Source of the DNA: Bacteroidales bacterium
GTDB lineage: Bacteria > Bacteroidota > Bacteroidia > Bacteroidales > Bacteroidaceae
Direction of reading: 5' to 3'
NCBI GenBank assembly: GCA_015060865.1
Contig: SUXS01000001.1
Location: 62,001 to 126,000, forward strand
Length of the DNA: 64,000 nucleotides
The notes under the pieces are model-generated. The model worked only from the letters and a program-made list of their open reading frames with translations. It did not search any database and was not told the DNA's origin. Below are positions 27,549-37,155 of the stretch, piece by piece; position 1 is the first letter of the stretch, and each line of letters starts with the position of its first letter. The position numbers and the translations under genes are program-made.

Positions 27549-30500
27549 TTATTCCTCATCACTCATGCTTTCCATATCCAGCTCGATATCACCGCCTACC
27601 ACAACTGCGATATTTGTGATATGCAATCCTTGATTAGGACGCAAGGCGATACCACCTACAGTTTCTGTAGCCCCCTCCAGTTTTACGGTAAAGGCTATCT
27701 TATCCATCTGAGATATCTTATTCACATCCCCTCTGATTGTGAGCAACACGGGATTACTCTTTGTTTCATCTTTCAAGTCACATCCATTACCGGCAGGAAT
27801 TACAATATCAGAAATCTTAACTTCCCGTATTTCATCGCCATCCTTATCCAATGCTTTAGGAGCTAAGGTCAAACCAAGAGGCATGGTATTCTTCACCCTC
27901 ATTGACAAACCCAATTCCGTAATGGTAAATGTCTCTGTCAGCTCACTCAACTCCAGATTGAGGTCAGGAATGGTATCAGAATAGGTAAAGTTAAGTTCTT
28001 CAAACTCAAACGGTACCACTACTGCATAGCTACCGGAGAAGTTCAACGGTTGCGACAGGTCGATATGGTGGGTCATGGTAGTATCAACTCGAGGCACAAA
28101 CGAATAGGTGATTGATTCAGGAATATTAGACAACAAATCAGCCAATGCAGGAATAGCAATCGTACGATATCCATCCTTTACAATTGTTTCCTTACTGGTT
28201 ATCAATAGTTTTGTCATCTCAGGCACAATCTGTCCATTCTCATAACTTGCCGCATTTATTCGTATTGCCTCCTCCTTCATCAACACCTTCTCATTCTCGT
28301 CTTTAAGTTCCATATCAATGAGGAGCGACATATTTACTGAGTTCTCAAAATCAAGCATGATTTGTGGAGCAGCCAGTTTGATAGAATTATTACCATCACC
28401 CAACATAGCCAAATCATCTTCAAGCCCCAGGTCAAAAGATCCCTCTATAGGCTCTATTTCGCCACAATACACACCTGCCAGATCTTTTATCACAATGTCA
28501 CCGATACTAAACTTGGCCTCAAATCCTACATTATTCTTCAATACATCGAGATCCAGCTGTGCACCATCCACAACCACATTACCCTGAATCTTGATGGCAG
28601 CAGCATATTTCAGATATGACTTGCCATCCGAAGAGTCTACAGGCGCAAGATATCCCTTATCCAAGGAAGAGAAGTCCAGTTTATTCAAATCGACACTCAA
28701 ATTCAAGGATTCCCCTTTATTATAATGCTTTTTGATGGCCAGCACATTATCCTCTGTAATGGTAACATCCTTATCCGTGCTGGAGAGTGAGAGGAATGGC
28801 GGCAAAGTAATGTTCAAATCCAAATCAGCACTCAGATTGACCTTATCCAGCCCAGACAGACTCAGCTGCAAGTCTACCGATACCGGCTCTTCAAATCCAA
28901 CACTATAGATTCGTCCAATACCCTTCTCTACCGGTTCGTTCAGGTCAAAAGCAATTTCTTCATCAATGGTAGTTTCTATCTTGTTGGTTATAATAGAGGC
29001 ATCCTCAACACTCAGCACAATATCCTCCATGACGAAAGAGGCCTTACTGTTCAGTTTTTCCATTACCTTGCTCAGAGAAACTTCCATCCCCTTAAAACGT
29101 AGACCGCCATCCCCTGGCACAACCAAGATACTATCCGTAAGATCCAGCGAATCATTTTCAATCTTTTTATCCGAAAGATCAATACGGTCCAATGCCAATG
29201 CCCAGTCTGAGTTATATAGAACATTCAAATCCTTAATAACGAAGGCCGACTCCTCACTGACATGTTCCACTCCAGTAGGAATTACAGACTCACCCATATC
29301 CAACACCAACATCTTGGGAAGTACCAATTTCACTGAACTGTTGTTGTCCAGTTCAAGCGGTTCAAAAGATTCAGTCATCCTCACAGAAAAACGAATCTTG
29401 CTTTTCTGCGCATCAAAGTCTACATACTCTACCTTATCCACATATTCCAATCCACCAATGACAGCAGGGAGTTCTATTTTCTGTGCTTCCAGCTCTACTT
29501 CGATAGGATTGGTTTCACCTATAATGTCACGACAGCCCAGCTCTACATCCATATCCACCTTTACGCTCAGATCATCACCATTCGGTGACCATTTGGACAA
29601 ATCCACATTCACCTCAGCAATTTCATAAGACACATCATACTTAATGGAGCTATAATCAAAAATTTTCATTTCTCCTTCCCTCTCTTCATGGGTGATTCCC
29701 GTCATCTCATCGGCATAAACATGTAAGACGACCTTATCCCCCTCTACCTCTACATTCTCAGCCTGCACCGTATGATCGTTCAGCAGCGTATAATCAGCAT
29801 TGTCACCAACGTACTCTTTAAGCTTATATATTTCAGGGAAAGTTACCACTATCTTAGACATCTTTATGCCCGACATCTTTACACTTTCTGTTTTAGGCAA
29901 CTGTATCATAAACTGCACCAGTGCTCCATCCGTATCATCCAAACCTTTGTCCCGTTCAGCAAGCAAGATTGAGTTTATAGATTTTACATATTCCGGAAGA
30001 GTGTACTGAAAGGCACACGAGATTTGCTGATTCTTTATTTCACCCTTCACCCCACCCGGTATAGAGAAGGAAGAGAGGCCACTAGACTGTGCATTCTTTA
30101 TCAGTGCAAGATATTCCTCACCTATCAACGATATCAAGGTATCCACATGAAGATGAGGCAATTGACTATTCAAATCTTCAATCTTCACGTCAGACACCGA
30201 AGCGATATCCACCTCATGCTTAATACCATCGATATGGATATCGTCAAGTTCTATATCCTGAAAATCAAATTCCGAAGCATAGCTTATAGGATCAATAGAA
30301 AAGCCTATCTCATCTATATCCACCGTAATGGGATCTATATCCTCCTTTATAGAGATGCCATACACGCCATTCTCCATTTCCACCAAGATACCATCCTCCT
30401 CTACACTTAGTAATGAATCCAATATCATCGCCCGCAAACTTCCCAAGGGCAAAGCCAACTTATTGCCTTGGATTTTCACATCCGTGTCAATTCCCTTATT

Positions 30501-30581
30501 CAAATCATAGGTATCATCCATACATGATCCGAATACAAACAATGTTCCTAACAGGACACATCCAAACAGTTTCTTATTCAT
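27549..30581 (-). CDS. large beta-rich lipoprotein of unknown function
   Basis: 1010 residues. The signal with lipobox FVFGSC (cysteine about residue 20) and then MDDTYDLNKGID marks a lipoprotein; aspartates after the cysteine suit export to the outer membrane in Bacteroidetes. The rest is an acidic series of beta strands with recurring phrases (for example VEVEGDKVVLHV, LNLSVDLNKLDFSSLD, VDVDMELG-like), compatible with several immunoglobulin-like or LptE-like repeats. I do not recognise a named domain. It is translated from its own start ahead of the DUF5723 gene (28-base gap). No enzyme motif is visible; structural or surface-anchor role is a guess. Confidence 0.8.
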   Translation of the reverse strand: MNKKLFGCVLLGTLFVFGSCMDDTYDLNKGIDTDVKIQGNKLALPLGSLRAMILDSLLSVEEDGILVEMENGVYGISIKEDIDPITVDIDEIGFSIDPISYASEFDFQDIELDDIHIDGIKHEVDIASVSDVKIEDLNSQLPHLHVDTLISLIGEEYLALIKNAQSSGLSSFSIPGGVKGEIKNQQISCAFQYTLPEYVKSINSILLAERDKGLDDTDGALVQFMIQLPKTESVKMSGIKMSKIVVTFPEIYKLKEYVGDNADYTLLNDHTVQAENVEVEGDKVVLHVYADEMTGITHEEREGEMKIFDYSSIKYDVSYEIAEVNVDLSKWSPNGDDLSVKVDMDVELGCRDIIGETNPIEVELEAQKIELPAVIGGLEYVDKVEYVDFDAQKSKIRFSVRMTESFEPLELDNNSSVKLVLPKMLVLDMGESVIPTGVEHVSEESAFVIKDLNVLYNSDWALALDRIDLSDKKIENDSLDLTDSILVVPGDGGLRFKGMEVSLSKVMEKLNSKASFVMEDIVLSVEDASIITNKIETTIDEEIAFDLNEPVEKGIGRIYSVGFEEPVSVDLQLSLSGLDKVNLSADLDLNITLPPFLSLSSTDKDVTITEDNVLAIKKHYNKGESLNLSVDLNKLDFSSLDKGYLAPVDSSDGKSYLKYAAAIKIQGNVVVDGAQLDLDVLKNNVGFEAKFSIGDIVIKDLAGVYCGEIEPIEGSFDLGLEDDLAMLGDGNNSIKLAAPQIMLDFENSVNMSLLIDMELKDENEKVLMKEEAIRINAASYENGQIVPEMTKLLITSKETIVKDGYRTIAIPALADLLSNIPESITYSFVPRVDTTMTHHIDLSQPLNFSGSYAVVVPFEFEELNFTYSDTIPDLNLELSELTETFTITELGLSMRVKNTMPLGLTLAPKALDKDGDEIREVKISDIVIPAGNGCDLKDETKSNPVLLTIRGDVNKISQMDKIAFTVKLEGATETVGGIALRPNQGLHITNIAVVVGGDIELDMESMSDEE

Positions 30582-30648
30582 ACAATCGCCTATTTAATTA
30601 TTGTATTTATTAACGATTTATCCAGACTCTTTTCTGCAACCCTTGGCA

Positions 30649-31545
30649 TTAGCGTAAACGTATTACGTCACCCACCATAGGAGCATAGGTATCAGGGGTA
30701 ACCCCATTCATTCTGTAGAGTCGCTTCAGTCTCACGCCATACTTTTGAGATATCATATACATGCTTTCCCCATCGCCTACAACATGCTGCCTGTAAGCCT
30801 TGTCAGCTTTTCTACGCTTCCGATGTAGATAAATGATATCTCCCTTGTTGGGTACATACCCCTTATACAGGTCATTATATCTCAGCAACTTATACTTAGG
30901 TATCCCAAACTCTTCCGCAATGGCCTTCATCGTGTCGCCCTGACGTGCTACGATATAAACCAGATCGTTCGACAGATAGGGAGTGTGCATTCCTATATAA
31001 CGATTAGTAACAGACGTAGAAGTATGGGGCGTGGCAGCTCCCGAAGCCTGCATTTTATCATAACGGGCCAAGTCATATCTTTCAATAATCTCTATCAACT
31101 TTTTCGCATAAGTAGGGCTAGTAGCATACCCTGCCCGTTTCAAGCCATATGCCCAACCTTTATAATCCGTCTCCTTCAACTTAAACAGATCCTCGTAACG
31201 GGAACTCGAAGTCAAAAACACCGAATGGTCCTCATAAGACTCGCGAGCAGTGCGATATGCGCGGAAACATTCACCGTCCGAGTCATCATCATGATACGCC
31301 CGCTTCCCTGCCCAGTTATGACACTTGATACCGAAATGGTTATTCGACTTACGCGCCAACTCACTGGTACCCGCACCAGATTCCAATAGTCCCTGTGCTA
31401 GAGTGATACTTGCTGGGATATGATATTTGTGCATCTGTTCAATAGCCACATCCTTGTACTGTTCTATATAAACCTGATAAGTATCGTTTTGCGCATAGGC
31501 AGACAAAGCTACCAGACTAGCAATGATTAAAGCCTTTAGTTTCAT
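30649..31545 (-). CDS. glucosaminidase domain protein with two LysM repeats
   Basis: 298 residues. Signal peptide ends LSAYAQ. The GH73-type N-acetylglucosaminidase domain spans about 25-165, with catalytic glutamate in AQGLLESGAGTSELA and then NNHFGIKC. Two LysM peptidoglycan-binding repeats follow: about 195-240 (DLVYIVARQGDTMKAIAEE) and 255-298 (HVVGDGESMYMISQKYGV). It is a periplasmic peptidoglycan hydrolase, in the FlgJ/mannosyl-glycoprotein endo-beta-glucosaminidase family. Single-gene unit with its own promoter at 31578-31609, divergent from cdd. Confidence 0.93.
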   Translation of the reverse strand: MKLKALIIASLVALSAYAQNDTYQVYIEQYKDVAIEQMHKYHIPASITLAQGLLESGAGTSELARKSNNHFGIKCHNWAGKRAYHDDDSDGECFRAYRTARESYEDHSVFLTSSSRYEDLFKLKETDYKGWAYGLKRAGYATSPTYAKKLIEIIERYDLARYDKMQASGAATPHTSTSVTNRYIGMHTPYLSNDLVYIVARQGDTMKAIAEEFGIPKYKLLRYNDLYKGYVPNKGDIIYLHRKRRKADKAYRQHVVGDGESMYMISQKYGVRLKRLYRMNGVTPDTYAPMVGDVIRLR

Positions 31546-31577
31546 ATTACACTACCTTATAACCTTATATAATGAGG

Positions 31578-31609
31578 CAAAAATACAAAAAAATGTTATA
31601 GTCCACAAC
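31578..31609 (-). promoter_or_regulatory. promoter for glucosaminidase/LysM gene
   Basis: Minus strand -33 GTTG (complement of 31606-31609) and -7 TATTTTTG (complement of 31578-31585), 20 bases apart. Confidence 0.55.
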
Positions 31610-31627
31610 AAATACCCGTAAATTTGC

Positions 31628-31635
31628 TATATTTG
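31628..31635 (+). promoter_or_regulatory. -7 element for cytidine deaminase
   Basis: TATATTTG, 28 bases before the ATG at 31663. No clear -33 element; the region also holds the divergent promoter. Confidence 0.45.
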
Positions 31636-31662
31636 CATATAAAATCCTCACACACTTGCATT

Positions 31663-32145
31663 ATGAAAGAAATAACCCATACCTGCCACTACAAACTCTA
31701 CGCTTACAATGAACTTTGTGACACCGACCGTAAGTTGGTCGATGCCGCCAAGCAGGCCACCCAAAGTAGCTACGCCCCCTATTCGCAATTTCAGGTCGGT
31801 GCAGCCGCCCTATTGGCCAATGGCACCATCGTATCGGGCAGCAATCAGGAAAATGCCGCCTACCCTTCAGGTTTATGTGCTGAACGCACTACCCTATTTT
31901 ATGCCAATGCCGCCCAACCCAATCAAGCAATAGAGGCCTTGGCCGTAGCAGCCTATACGAACGGCAAATTCACCAATATCCCAGTACCACCCTGTGGAGC
32001 CTGCCGTCAAGTGATGCTTGAGGTAGAGCAGCGCTACCATCAGCCCATCCGCATCCTACTCTACGGCACTGAAGGAATCTATGTCGTTGAGGGAGGCATC
32101 CGTGAACTACTCCCTCTCACCTTTGATGCTTCGTTCTTGAAGTAA
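31663..32145 (+). CDS. cdd: cytidine deaminase
   Basis: 160 residues from ATG 31663; the longer frame from 31624 would start inside the -7 element at 31628-31635. It deaminates cytidine and deoxycytidine to uridine in pyrimidine salvage. The zinc-site motifs are present: CAERTTLFY (cysteine ligand and catalytic glutamate) and PPCGACRQ (two cysteines). The N-terminal substrate loop 'SYAPYSQFQVGAA' is also intact. Cytoplasmic, homotetramer in this class. Followed by a hairpin-bearing spacer before grpE. Confidence 0.95.
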   Translation: MKEITHTCHYKLYAYNELCDTDRKLVDAAKQATQSSYAPYSQFQVGAAALLANGTIVSGSNQENAAYPSGLCAERTTLFYANAAQPNQAIEALAVAAYTNGKFTNIPVPPCGACRQVMLEVEQRYHQPIRILLYGTEGIYVVEGGIRELLPLTFDASFLK

Positions 32146-32176
32146 TCGCGCCAATTTGTCACCCATTGTCAGCAAG

Positions 32177-32204
32177 TGCGCTATATAGAGTCATATATGG
32201 CGCA
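32177..32204. other. perfect-like hairpin between cdd and grpE
   Basis: TGCGCTATATA/TATATGGCGCA forms an 11-bp stem (one T-G wobble) with loop GAGTCA. No T-run follows. Further on, TGTCA-TGT-TGACA (32245-32258 region) is a small palindrome. Either could be an operator or mRNA structure of the chaperone operon. Confidence 0.5.
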
Positions 32205-32289
32205 TCAAGAACATATTGGCAAGGTTTTTGTTGGCAGATATATGTCATGTTGACATTATTATATACAGATAAATTAAAAAAATAACTAT

Positions 32290-32895
32290 ATGAGCACTCA
32301 AAAAGAAAAGAAGGTGAACGATGAGGAGCTGAACACTACTGCAGCCCAAGAAGCTGCAGAGGCAATGGAGACTCCCGAGAATACTGAAAGCGTAGAGGAA
32401 CCCGCCGAACAGGAAGAGCCGCTGAGCGAGCTTGACCAACTGAAACTGCAGTTGGCCGAAGCCGAAGCGAAGAATGCCGAGCTGCAAGACAAATATCTGC
32501 GTCAGGCTGCCGAGTTTGACAACTATCGCAAGCGCACCATCAAGGAGAAGGCTGAGCTCATCAAGAGTGCTGCCGAAAAGCTCATGGTGGCCGAGTTGCC
32601 CGTTGTGGACGATATGGACCGCGCACTGGAAAACATGGAGAAGGGCATGGATGCCGATGCCTGCATCGAAGGATTCAAGCTCATCGTGCATAAGTTCAAG
32701 AATATACTCACACAGAACGGACTGGAAAAAATCGAGACCGACGGTCAGGAGTTTGACACAGACTTCCACGAGGCTATCGCCCTCATCCCCGCTCCATCAG
32801 AGGAGCTCAAGGGCAAGATTCTCGACTGCGTACAGCCTGGCTACAAATTGGGCGACAAGGTGATACGTCACGCCAAGGTGGCAGTAGGACAATAA
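32290..32895 (+). CDS. grpE: nucleotide exchange factor GrpE
   Basis: 201 residues. An acidic, poorly conserved N-terminus (1-45) is followed by the long coiled coil (about 50-130, from DQLKLQLAEAEAKNAELQDK) and the beta domain ending with 'VIRHAKVAVGQ', matching the family's C-terminal signature. GrpE releases ADP from DnaK. It lies 121 bases before dnaJ on the same strand, the usual Bacteroidales order; dnaK is not in the window. No sigma32-like promoter or CIRCE element was seen; the promoter is not identified. Confidence 0.95.
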   Translation: MSTQKEKKVNDEELNTTAAQEAAEAMETPENTESVEEPAEQEEPLSELDQLKLQLAEAEAKNAELQDKYLRQAAEFDNYRKRTIKEKAELIKSAAEKLMVAELPVVDDMDRALENMEKGMDADACIEGFKLIVHKFKNILTQNGLEKIETDGQEFDTDFHEAIALIPAPSEELKGKILDCVQPGYKLGDKVIRHAKVAVGQ

Positions 32896-33016
32896 TTCAA
32901 ATTGACAAAATTGCGATTAAGCGAGAGCAAAGACTGCTTGCAGGCTCTGCCGAGCGTAGCAATTTCAACGAAGTTAATTGACAATTGCAATTGACAATTA
33001 AAAGCAAACACAATAG
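32896..33016. repeat. AATTGACAATT-type repeat in the grpE-dnaJ spacer
   Basis: The spacer holds CAAATTGACAAAATTGC at one end and AATTGACAATTGCAATTGACAATT (written in halves: AATTGACAATT twice, separated by GC) at the other, with a GAGAGC/GCTCT pair inside. It forms an imperfect hairpin in the operon mRNA. Confidence 0.6.
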
Positions 33017-34174
33017 ATGGAAAAGAGAGACTACTACGAGGTCTTAGGTGTCGACAAGAAAGCGTCGGCCGATGAAATAAAGAAGGCATATAAGAAGATG
33101 GCCATCAAGTATCACCCCGACCGCAATCCGGGTGACAAGGAGGCCGAAGACAAGTTCAAGGAGGCTGCCGAAGCCTACGAGGTGCTGAGCGATGAGAACA
33201 AACGCGCCCGTTACGACCAGTTCGGCCATGCAGGCATGGGCGGTGCTGCCGGTGGCGGCTATGGCGGACAAGGCATGTCTATGGACGACATCTTCTCCAT
33301 GTTTGGCGACATCTTCGGTGGCCGCGGTGGCTTTGGAGGCTTTGGAGGTTTTGGAGGCGGCGGTGGCCGTCAGCAAGCACGCCGTTTCCGCGGATCGGAC
33401 CTCCGCATCAAGGTGAAGCTCAACCTCAAGGAGATTGCTGAGGGTGTAGAAAAGAAGCTCAAGCTCAAGAAATACGTACCCTGCTCGCACTGTAACGGCA
33501 CGGGTGCCGAAAATGGTAGCGGCACAGAAACCTGCCCAGACTGCCATGGTACAGGCTCGGTGACACGCACCCAGCAAACCATGTTCGGCATGATGCAGAC
33601 ACAGGGCGTATGTCCCCGTTGCGGTGGCGAAGGCAAAATCATCAAGAACAAGTGCCCCCACTGTAGTGGCGAAGGTATCGTTTATGCCGAGGAGATTGTC
33701 ACAGTAAAGATTCCTGCCGGTGTAGCCGAAGGCATGCAGCTCTCCATGAACGGTAAGGGTAACGCAGGCAAGCACAACGGTGTACCAGGCGACCTGCTCG
33801 TACTCATCGAAGAAGAGCCCTCAAAGGAATTGCTGCGCGACGAGAACGACCTCATCTACAACCTCCTGCTCGATGTACCCACCGCAGCACTTGGTGGCAC
33901 GGCCGACATCCCCACCATCGACAGCAAAGTGCGCGTAAAGATAGAGCCGGGTACACAGCCTGGCAAGGTGCTGCGCCTCCGTGGCAAGGGCCTGCCTAGC
34001 GTGAACGGGTACGGCACGGGCGACCTGCTCGTAAACATCAGTGTCTACATTCCCGAGACCTTGAGCCGCGACGAGAAGGCCGCATTGGAGAAGTTCCAGA
34101 AGTCCGATAACTTCCGTCCCAACGAGAGCTTGAAGGAGAAAATTTTCCGCAAGTTCCGCAACCTGTTCGATTAA
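33017..34174 (+). CDS. dnaJ: molecular chaperone DnaJ
   Basis: 385 residues. J domain at 1-70 with the HPD motif in YHPDRNPGD; Gly/Phe-rich region about 72-125 (many GGFGGFGG steps); zinc-finger region with four CxxCxGxG repeats ([32 protein letters not shown]) at about 155-220; C-terminal substrate-binding domains to 385. It is the co-chaperone that delivers substrates to DnaK and stimulates its ATPase. It ends with the terminator at 34195-34226. Confidence 0.97.
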   Translation: MEKRDYYEVLGVDKKASADEIKKAYKKMAIKYHPDRNPGDKEAEDKFKEAAEAYEVLSDENKRARYDQFGHAGMGGAAGGGYGGQGMSMDDIFSMFGDIFGGRGGFGGFGGFGGGGGRQQARRFRGSDLRIKVKLNLKEIAEGVEKKLKLKKYVPCSHCNGTGAENGSGTETCPDCHGTGSVTRTQQTMFGMMQTQGVCPRCGGEGKIIKNKCPHCSGEGIVYAEEIVTVKIPAGVAEGMQLSMNGKGNAGKHNGVPGDLLVLIEEEPSKELLRDENDLIYNLLLDVPTAALGGTADIPTIDSKVRVKIEPGTQPGKVLRLRGKGLPSVNGYGTGDLLVNISVYIPETLSRDEKAALEKFQKSDNFRPNESLKEKIFRKFRNLFD

Positions 34175-34194
34175 GCCTTATAATCACATAAATC

Positions 34195-34226
34195 AAAGCC
34201 GTATCAGCCGATACGGCTTTTTTTTA
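34195..34226 (+). terminator. rho-independent terminator of grpE-dnaJ
   Basis: AAAGCCGTATC-AGCC-GATACGGCTTT followed by eight or nine T. The 10-bp GC-rich stem and T-run are textbook. Confidence 0.92.
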
Positions 34227-34242
34227 TGGAGATAAGATAGCA

Positions 34243-34372
34243 GTTTACCCAAAGGATTTTGTCATCCTGAACGGATGTGAAGGATCCCGCGCAGGGACTT
34301 GCATGAGACGTTTACGAGATCCTTCACTTTGTTCAGGACACCAACGCGGTATTTTGATCTGTTTGGGTAAAC
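34243..34372. repeat. 130-bp inverted repeat (GTTTACCCAAA / GTCATCCTGAAC type)
   Basis: The outer ends GTTTACCCAAA (34243) and GTTTGGGTAAAC (34361-34372) are complementary; inside, TCCTGAAC...GTGAAGGATC pairs with GATCCTTCAC...GTTCAGGA. It fills most of the dnaJ-GH31 spacer. No coding capacity. Confidence 0.75.
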
Positions 34373-34467
34373 ATCTATATTATTAGCTTTTTTATTATAT
34401 ATAAGGATGGATATACCGAAAAAATGTGTTAACTTGCACAGCGTAATGTCATTCCAGCAATTTGTCG

Positions 34468-37053
34468 ATGTCTATCACCAAGAAACTCATCACACTATTG
34501 ATGCTCTGCAGCCTCATATCAACAACAGCAAGTGCTTCCGCAGAGAAAAGTCCCAACGTAGTGGATATTCCCTTTCAAGCGGGTACGCTGCGCCTCAACA
34601 TCATGACCGAAAATGCCGTACGTGTGCAGTATATCAAAGGCGAGGGACGTGTCCTGCCCGAATGGGTGTACCTGCCCGACGCAGACGCCAAGAGGGTAAA
34701 ATACAGGAGTAGCAGTAAGGAGGGAGTCACCACAATAGAGACTCATGCGATGAGCATCTGTATAGACAATCGTGCACAAGTGCTCACCATTGCCAACAGG
34801 CAAGGGAACGAAATATTCAAAGCCACCTCGCACCTGTTACAAGCAAGCACCGTACAGGGAGAACCAACCTGGATAGCTGGATTACAGATGGAGTCGCCCA
34901 CCGATGAATATCTCTACGGACTGGGACAGTTCCAGGACGGATACAGCAACGTACGCGGACTGACACGCCGACTCACTCAGGTGAACACACAGATTGCCAT
35001 CCCCTTCATCCTCTCGAGCCGTGGGTATGGACTGCTGTGGAACAATTACGGAATGGTAGACTTCAACCCCACAGAGGCCTCACTGAAGCTGAAGCAAACA
35101 GATAGTCAGGGCGAAGCGGTAGCCGTGAATGTGACCTCTACCGAGGGGTCACGTCGCGAAATGCGCCGCGCCAACGGATTCAGAGGTACATTGGAGATAC
35201 CCACCAGTGGCAAGTATGCCCTGTTGCTTGATGTGGGGCAATCCATGGCCCGCCGCCATCACTTGGAGATTGACGGACAGACCATTACTGACGTTCGCAA
35301 TGTATGGCTACCGCCTACCACCTCGATCATCATGGAGTTGGAAGCTGGTAAGCACGATGTAGTGGCAGAGCTGGAGCGCAACGACCGCCCTACCCTACAC
35401 TACCGTCTCATCGACAACACTACCACCCTGCGTTCTCCTGTAGCCTCGTGTGTAGACTATACTGTTTTCGTGGGCTCGGCCGATGAAGCCATCGCCACCT
35501 ACCGCGACCTCACAGGCGAAGTACCCATGCTACCACAATGGGCATTCGGCTATGTACACTGCCGCGAGCGATACAAGTCACAGAAGGAGTTGCTCGACAA
35601 TGCCACCACCTTCCGCCAACGCAAGCTGCCAATCGACCTGATTGTGCAGGACTGGCAATACTGGGGCAAGTATGGGTGGAACGCCATGAGATTCGACGAA
35701 GCCCACTACCCCGACCCGGCAACCATGACCGACTCGCTACACCGCATGAACATGCACTTGATGCTATCCGTATGGTCGAAGATAGATTCCAACTCCGAGG
35801 TTGGCCGACAGATGGCAGAGAAGGGCTATTACATTCCACACTCCTCGTGGGTCGACTTCTTCAACCCCGATGCTGCAGCTTTCTATTGGAAAAACTTCAG
35901 CGAGCGTCTGCTCCAGCCATACGGTATAGATGCTTGGTGGCAAGATGCTACCGAGCCAGAGAATGACGACCTCGTGGGCCGCAAGGTAAACAATCAGACC
36001 ATCCCCGGCGAGGTATACCGCAACGCATATCCCCTGCTCGTCAGCAAAACGGTATATGAAGGATGTCGCAACGACGACCCCGAGCGCCGCAGCATGATAT
36101 TCACTCGCAGTGCCTTCCCCGGCATTCAGCGCTACGGATCGGTATTCTGGTCGGGCGATGTGGGCAACGACTGGGAAACACTCCGCAGACAATTCGTGTC
36201 GGGACTCGGACTGGTCAGCACAGGACTCCCCTGGTGGACCTACGATGCCGGCGGCTTCTTCCGCCCAGGAGGCCAGCACTCCAATGCCGACTACATCGAA
36301 TGTATGCTACGCTGGATTCAGGGCTCCACCTTCCTGCCCCTGATGCGCGTACACGGCTACATGAGCGACACTGAGCCTTGGCGTTACGGTGCTGAAGCCG
36401 AACGCATCATCGCCCAGTATCTGGAGCTGCGCTACCGCCTGCTACCCTACATCTACTCCGAGGCAGCCCGCGTCAGCTACGAGGGTTCCACATTGATGCG
36501 CCCCTTGGTGTTCGACTTCGCCAATGACGAAGAGGCACTGAAGCAAGATATAGCATATATGTTTGGTCAATCACTGCTCATCCAACCCATCGTAAAGAAG
36601 GGTGTAAGCAGCTACCGGAGCTACCTTCCCGAACATACTGGCGGATGGTACGATTTCTGGTCGGGCAAGCAATATGACGGCAAGCAATACGTCGACACAG
36701 AGGTCAGCATCGAAACCATCCCTGTATTTGTCAAAGGTGGCAGCATACTCCCTTGGGGACCTGCCATACAGTACAGCAGCGAGAAGTCCGAGGAGCCACT
36801 CACCCTGCGTATCTACTCCGGTGCCAATGCCACCTTCTGCCTCTACGAAGACGAAGGTACCAACCATAACTATGAATCGGGAGCCTGCAGCCGCATCCCC
36901 TTCACCTGGGACGAAGCACAGCAGACCCTCACCATCGGCAAGCGCCATGGCAACTTTGAGGGCATGCAGCAAGAGCGCACCTTCACCCTAGTCAAGGGCG
37001 AACAGAAGCGAGAGATAAGCTACACAGGCAAGAAGATAAAGGTAAAATGGTAA
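34468..37053 (+). CDS. GH31 alpha-glycosidase with PA14-like insert, secreted
   Basis: 861 residues from ATG 34468 (MSITKKLITLLML); the frame also opens with TTG 34462, which is less likely. A signal peptide ends near TTASAS. The N-terminal sandwich is interrupted at about 215-310 by a PA14/CBM-like domain (GFRGTLEIPTSGKYALLLDV), seen also in alpha-xylosidases such as those of xyloglucan loci. The barrel has D493 as likely nucleophile (WWQDATEPE) and D564 as likely acid/base (WSGDVGNDWE). A DUF5110-type C-terminal domain with 'ITIGKRHGNFEGM' resembles that of the 9426 gene, so the two enzymes are related. No sorting tail. Alpha-xylosidase or alpha-glucosidase; substrate not fixed by sequence. 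Confidence 0.9.
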   Translation: MSITKKLITLLMLCSLISTTASASAEKSPNVVDIPFQAGTLRLNIMTENAVRVQYIKGEGRVLPEWVYLPDADAKRVKYRSSSKEGVTTIETHAMSICIDNRAQVLTIANRQGNEIFKATSHLLQASTVQGEPTWIAGLQMESPTDEYLYGLGQFQDGYSNVRGLTRRLTQVNTQIAIPFILSSRGYGLLWNNYGMVDFNPTEASLKLKQTDSQGEAVAVNVTSTEGSRREMRRANGFRGTLEIPTSGKYALLLDVGQSMARRHHLEIDGQTITDVRNVWLPPTTSIIMELEAGKHDVVAELERNDRPTLHYRLIDNTTTLRSPVASCVDYTVFVGSADEAIATYRDLTGEVPMLPQWAFGYVHCRERYKSQKELLDNATTFRQRKLPIDLIVQDWQYWGKYGWNAMRFDEAHYPDPATMTDSLHRMNMHLMLSVWSKIDSNSEVGRQMAEKGYYIPHSSWVDFFNPDAAAFYWKNFSERLLQPYGIDAWWQDATEPENDDLVGRKVNNQTIPGEVYRNAYPLLVSKTVYEGCRNDDPERRSMIFTRSAFPGIQRYGSVFWSGDVGNDWETLRRQFVSGLGLVSTGLPWWTYDAGGFFRPGGQHSNADYIECMLRWIQGSTFLPLMRVHGYMSDTEPWRYGAEAERIIAQYLELRYRLLPYIYSEAARVSYEGSTLMRPLVFDFANDEEALKQDIAYMFGQSLLIQPIVKKGVSSYRSYLPEHTGGWYDFWSGKQYDGKQYVDTEVSIETIPVFVKGGSILPWGPAIQYSSEKSEEPLTLRIYSGANATFCLYEDEGTNHNYESGACSRIPFTWDEAQQTLTIGKRHGNFEGMQQERTFTLVKGEQKREISYTGKKIKVKW

Positions 37054-37155
37054 AAGGCTAGAAACGACGGAGCAGTGGTTAAGGGTTATGGATTAAGGAT
37101 AACACAGGGCATATACGTAATGACGATTATAAGGGAACAAAATAAAAGACACACT

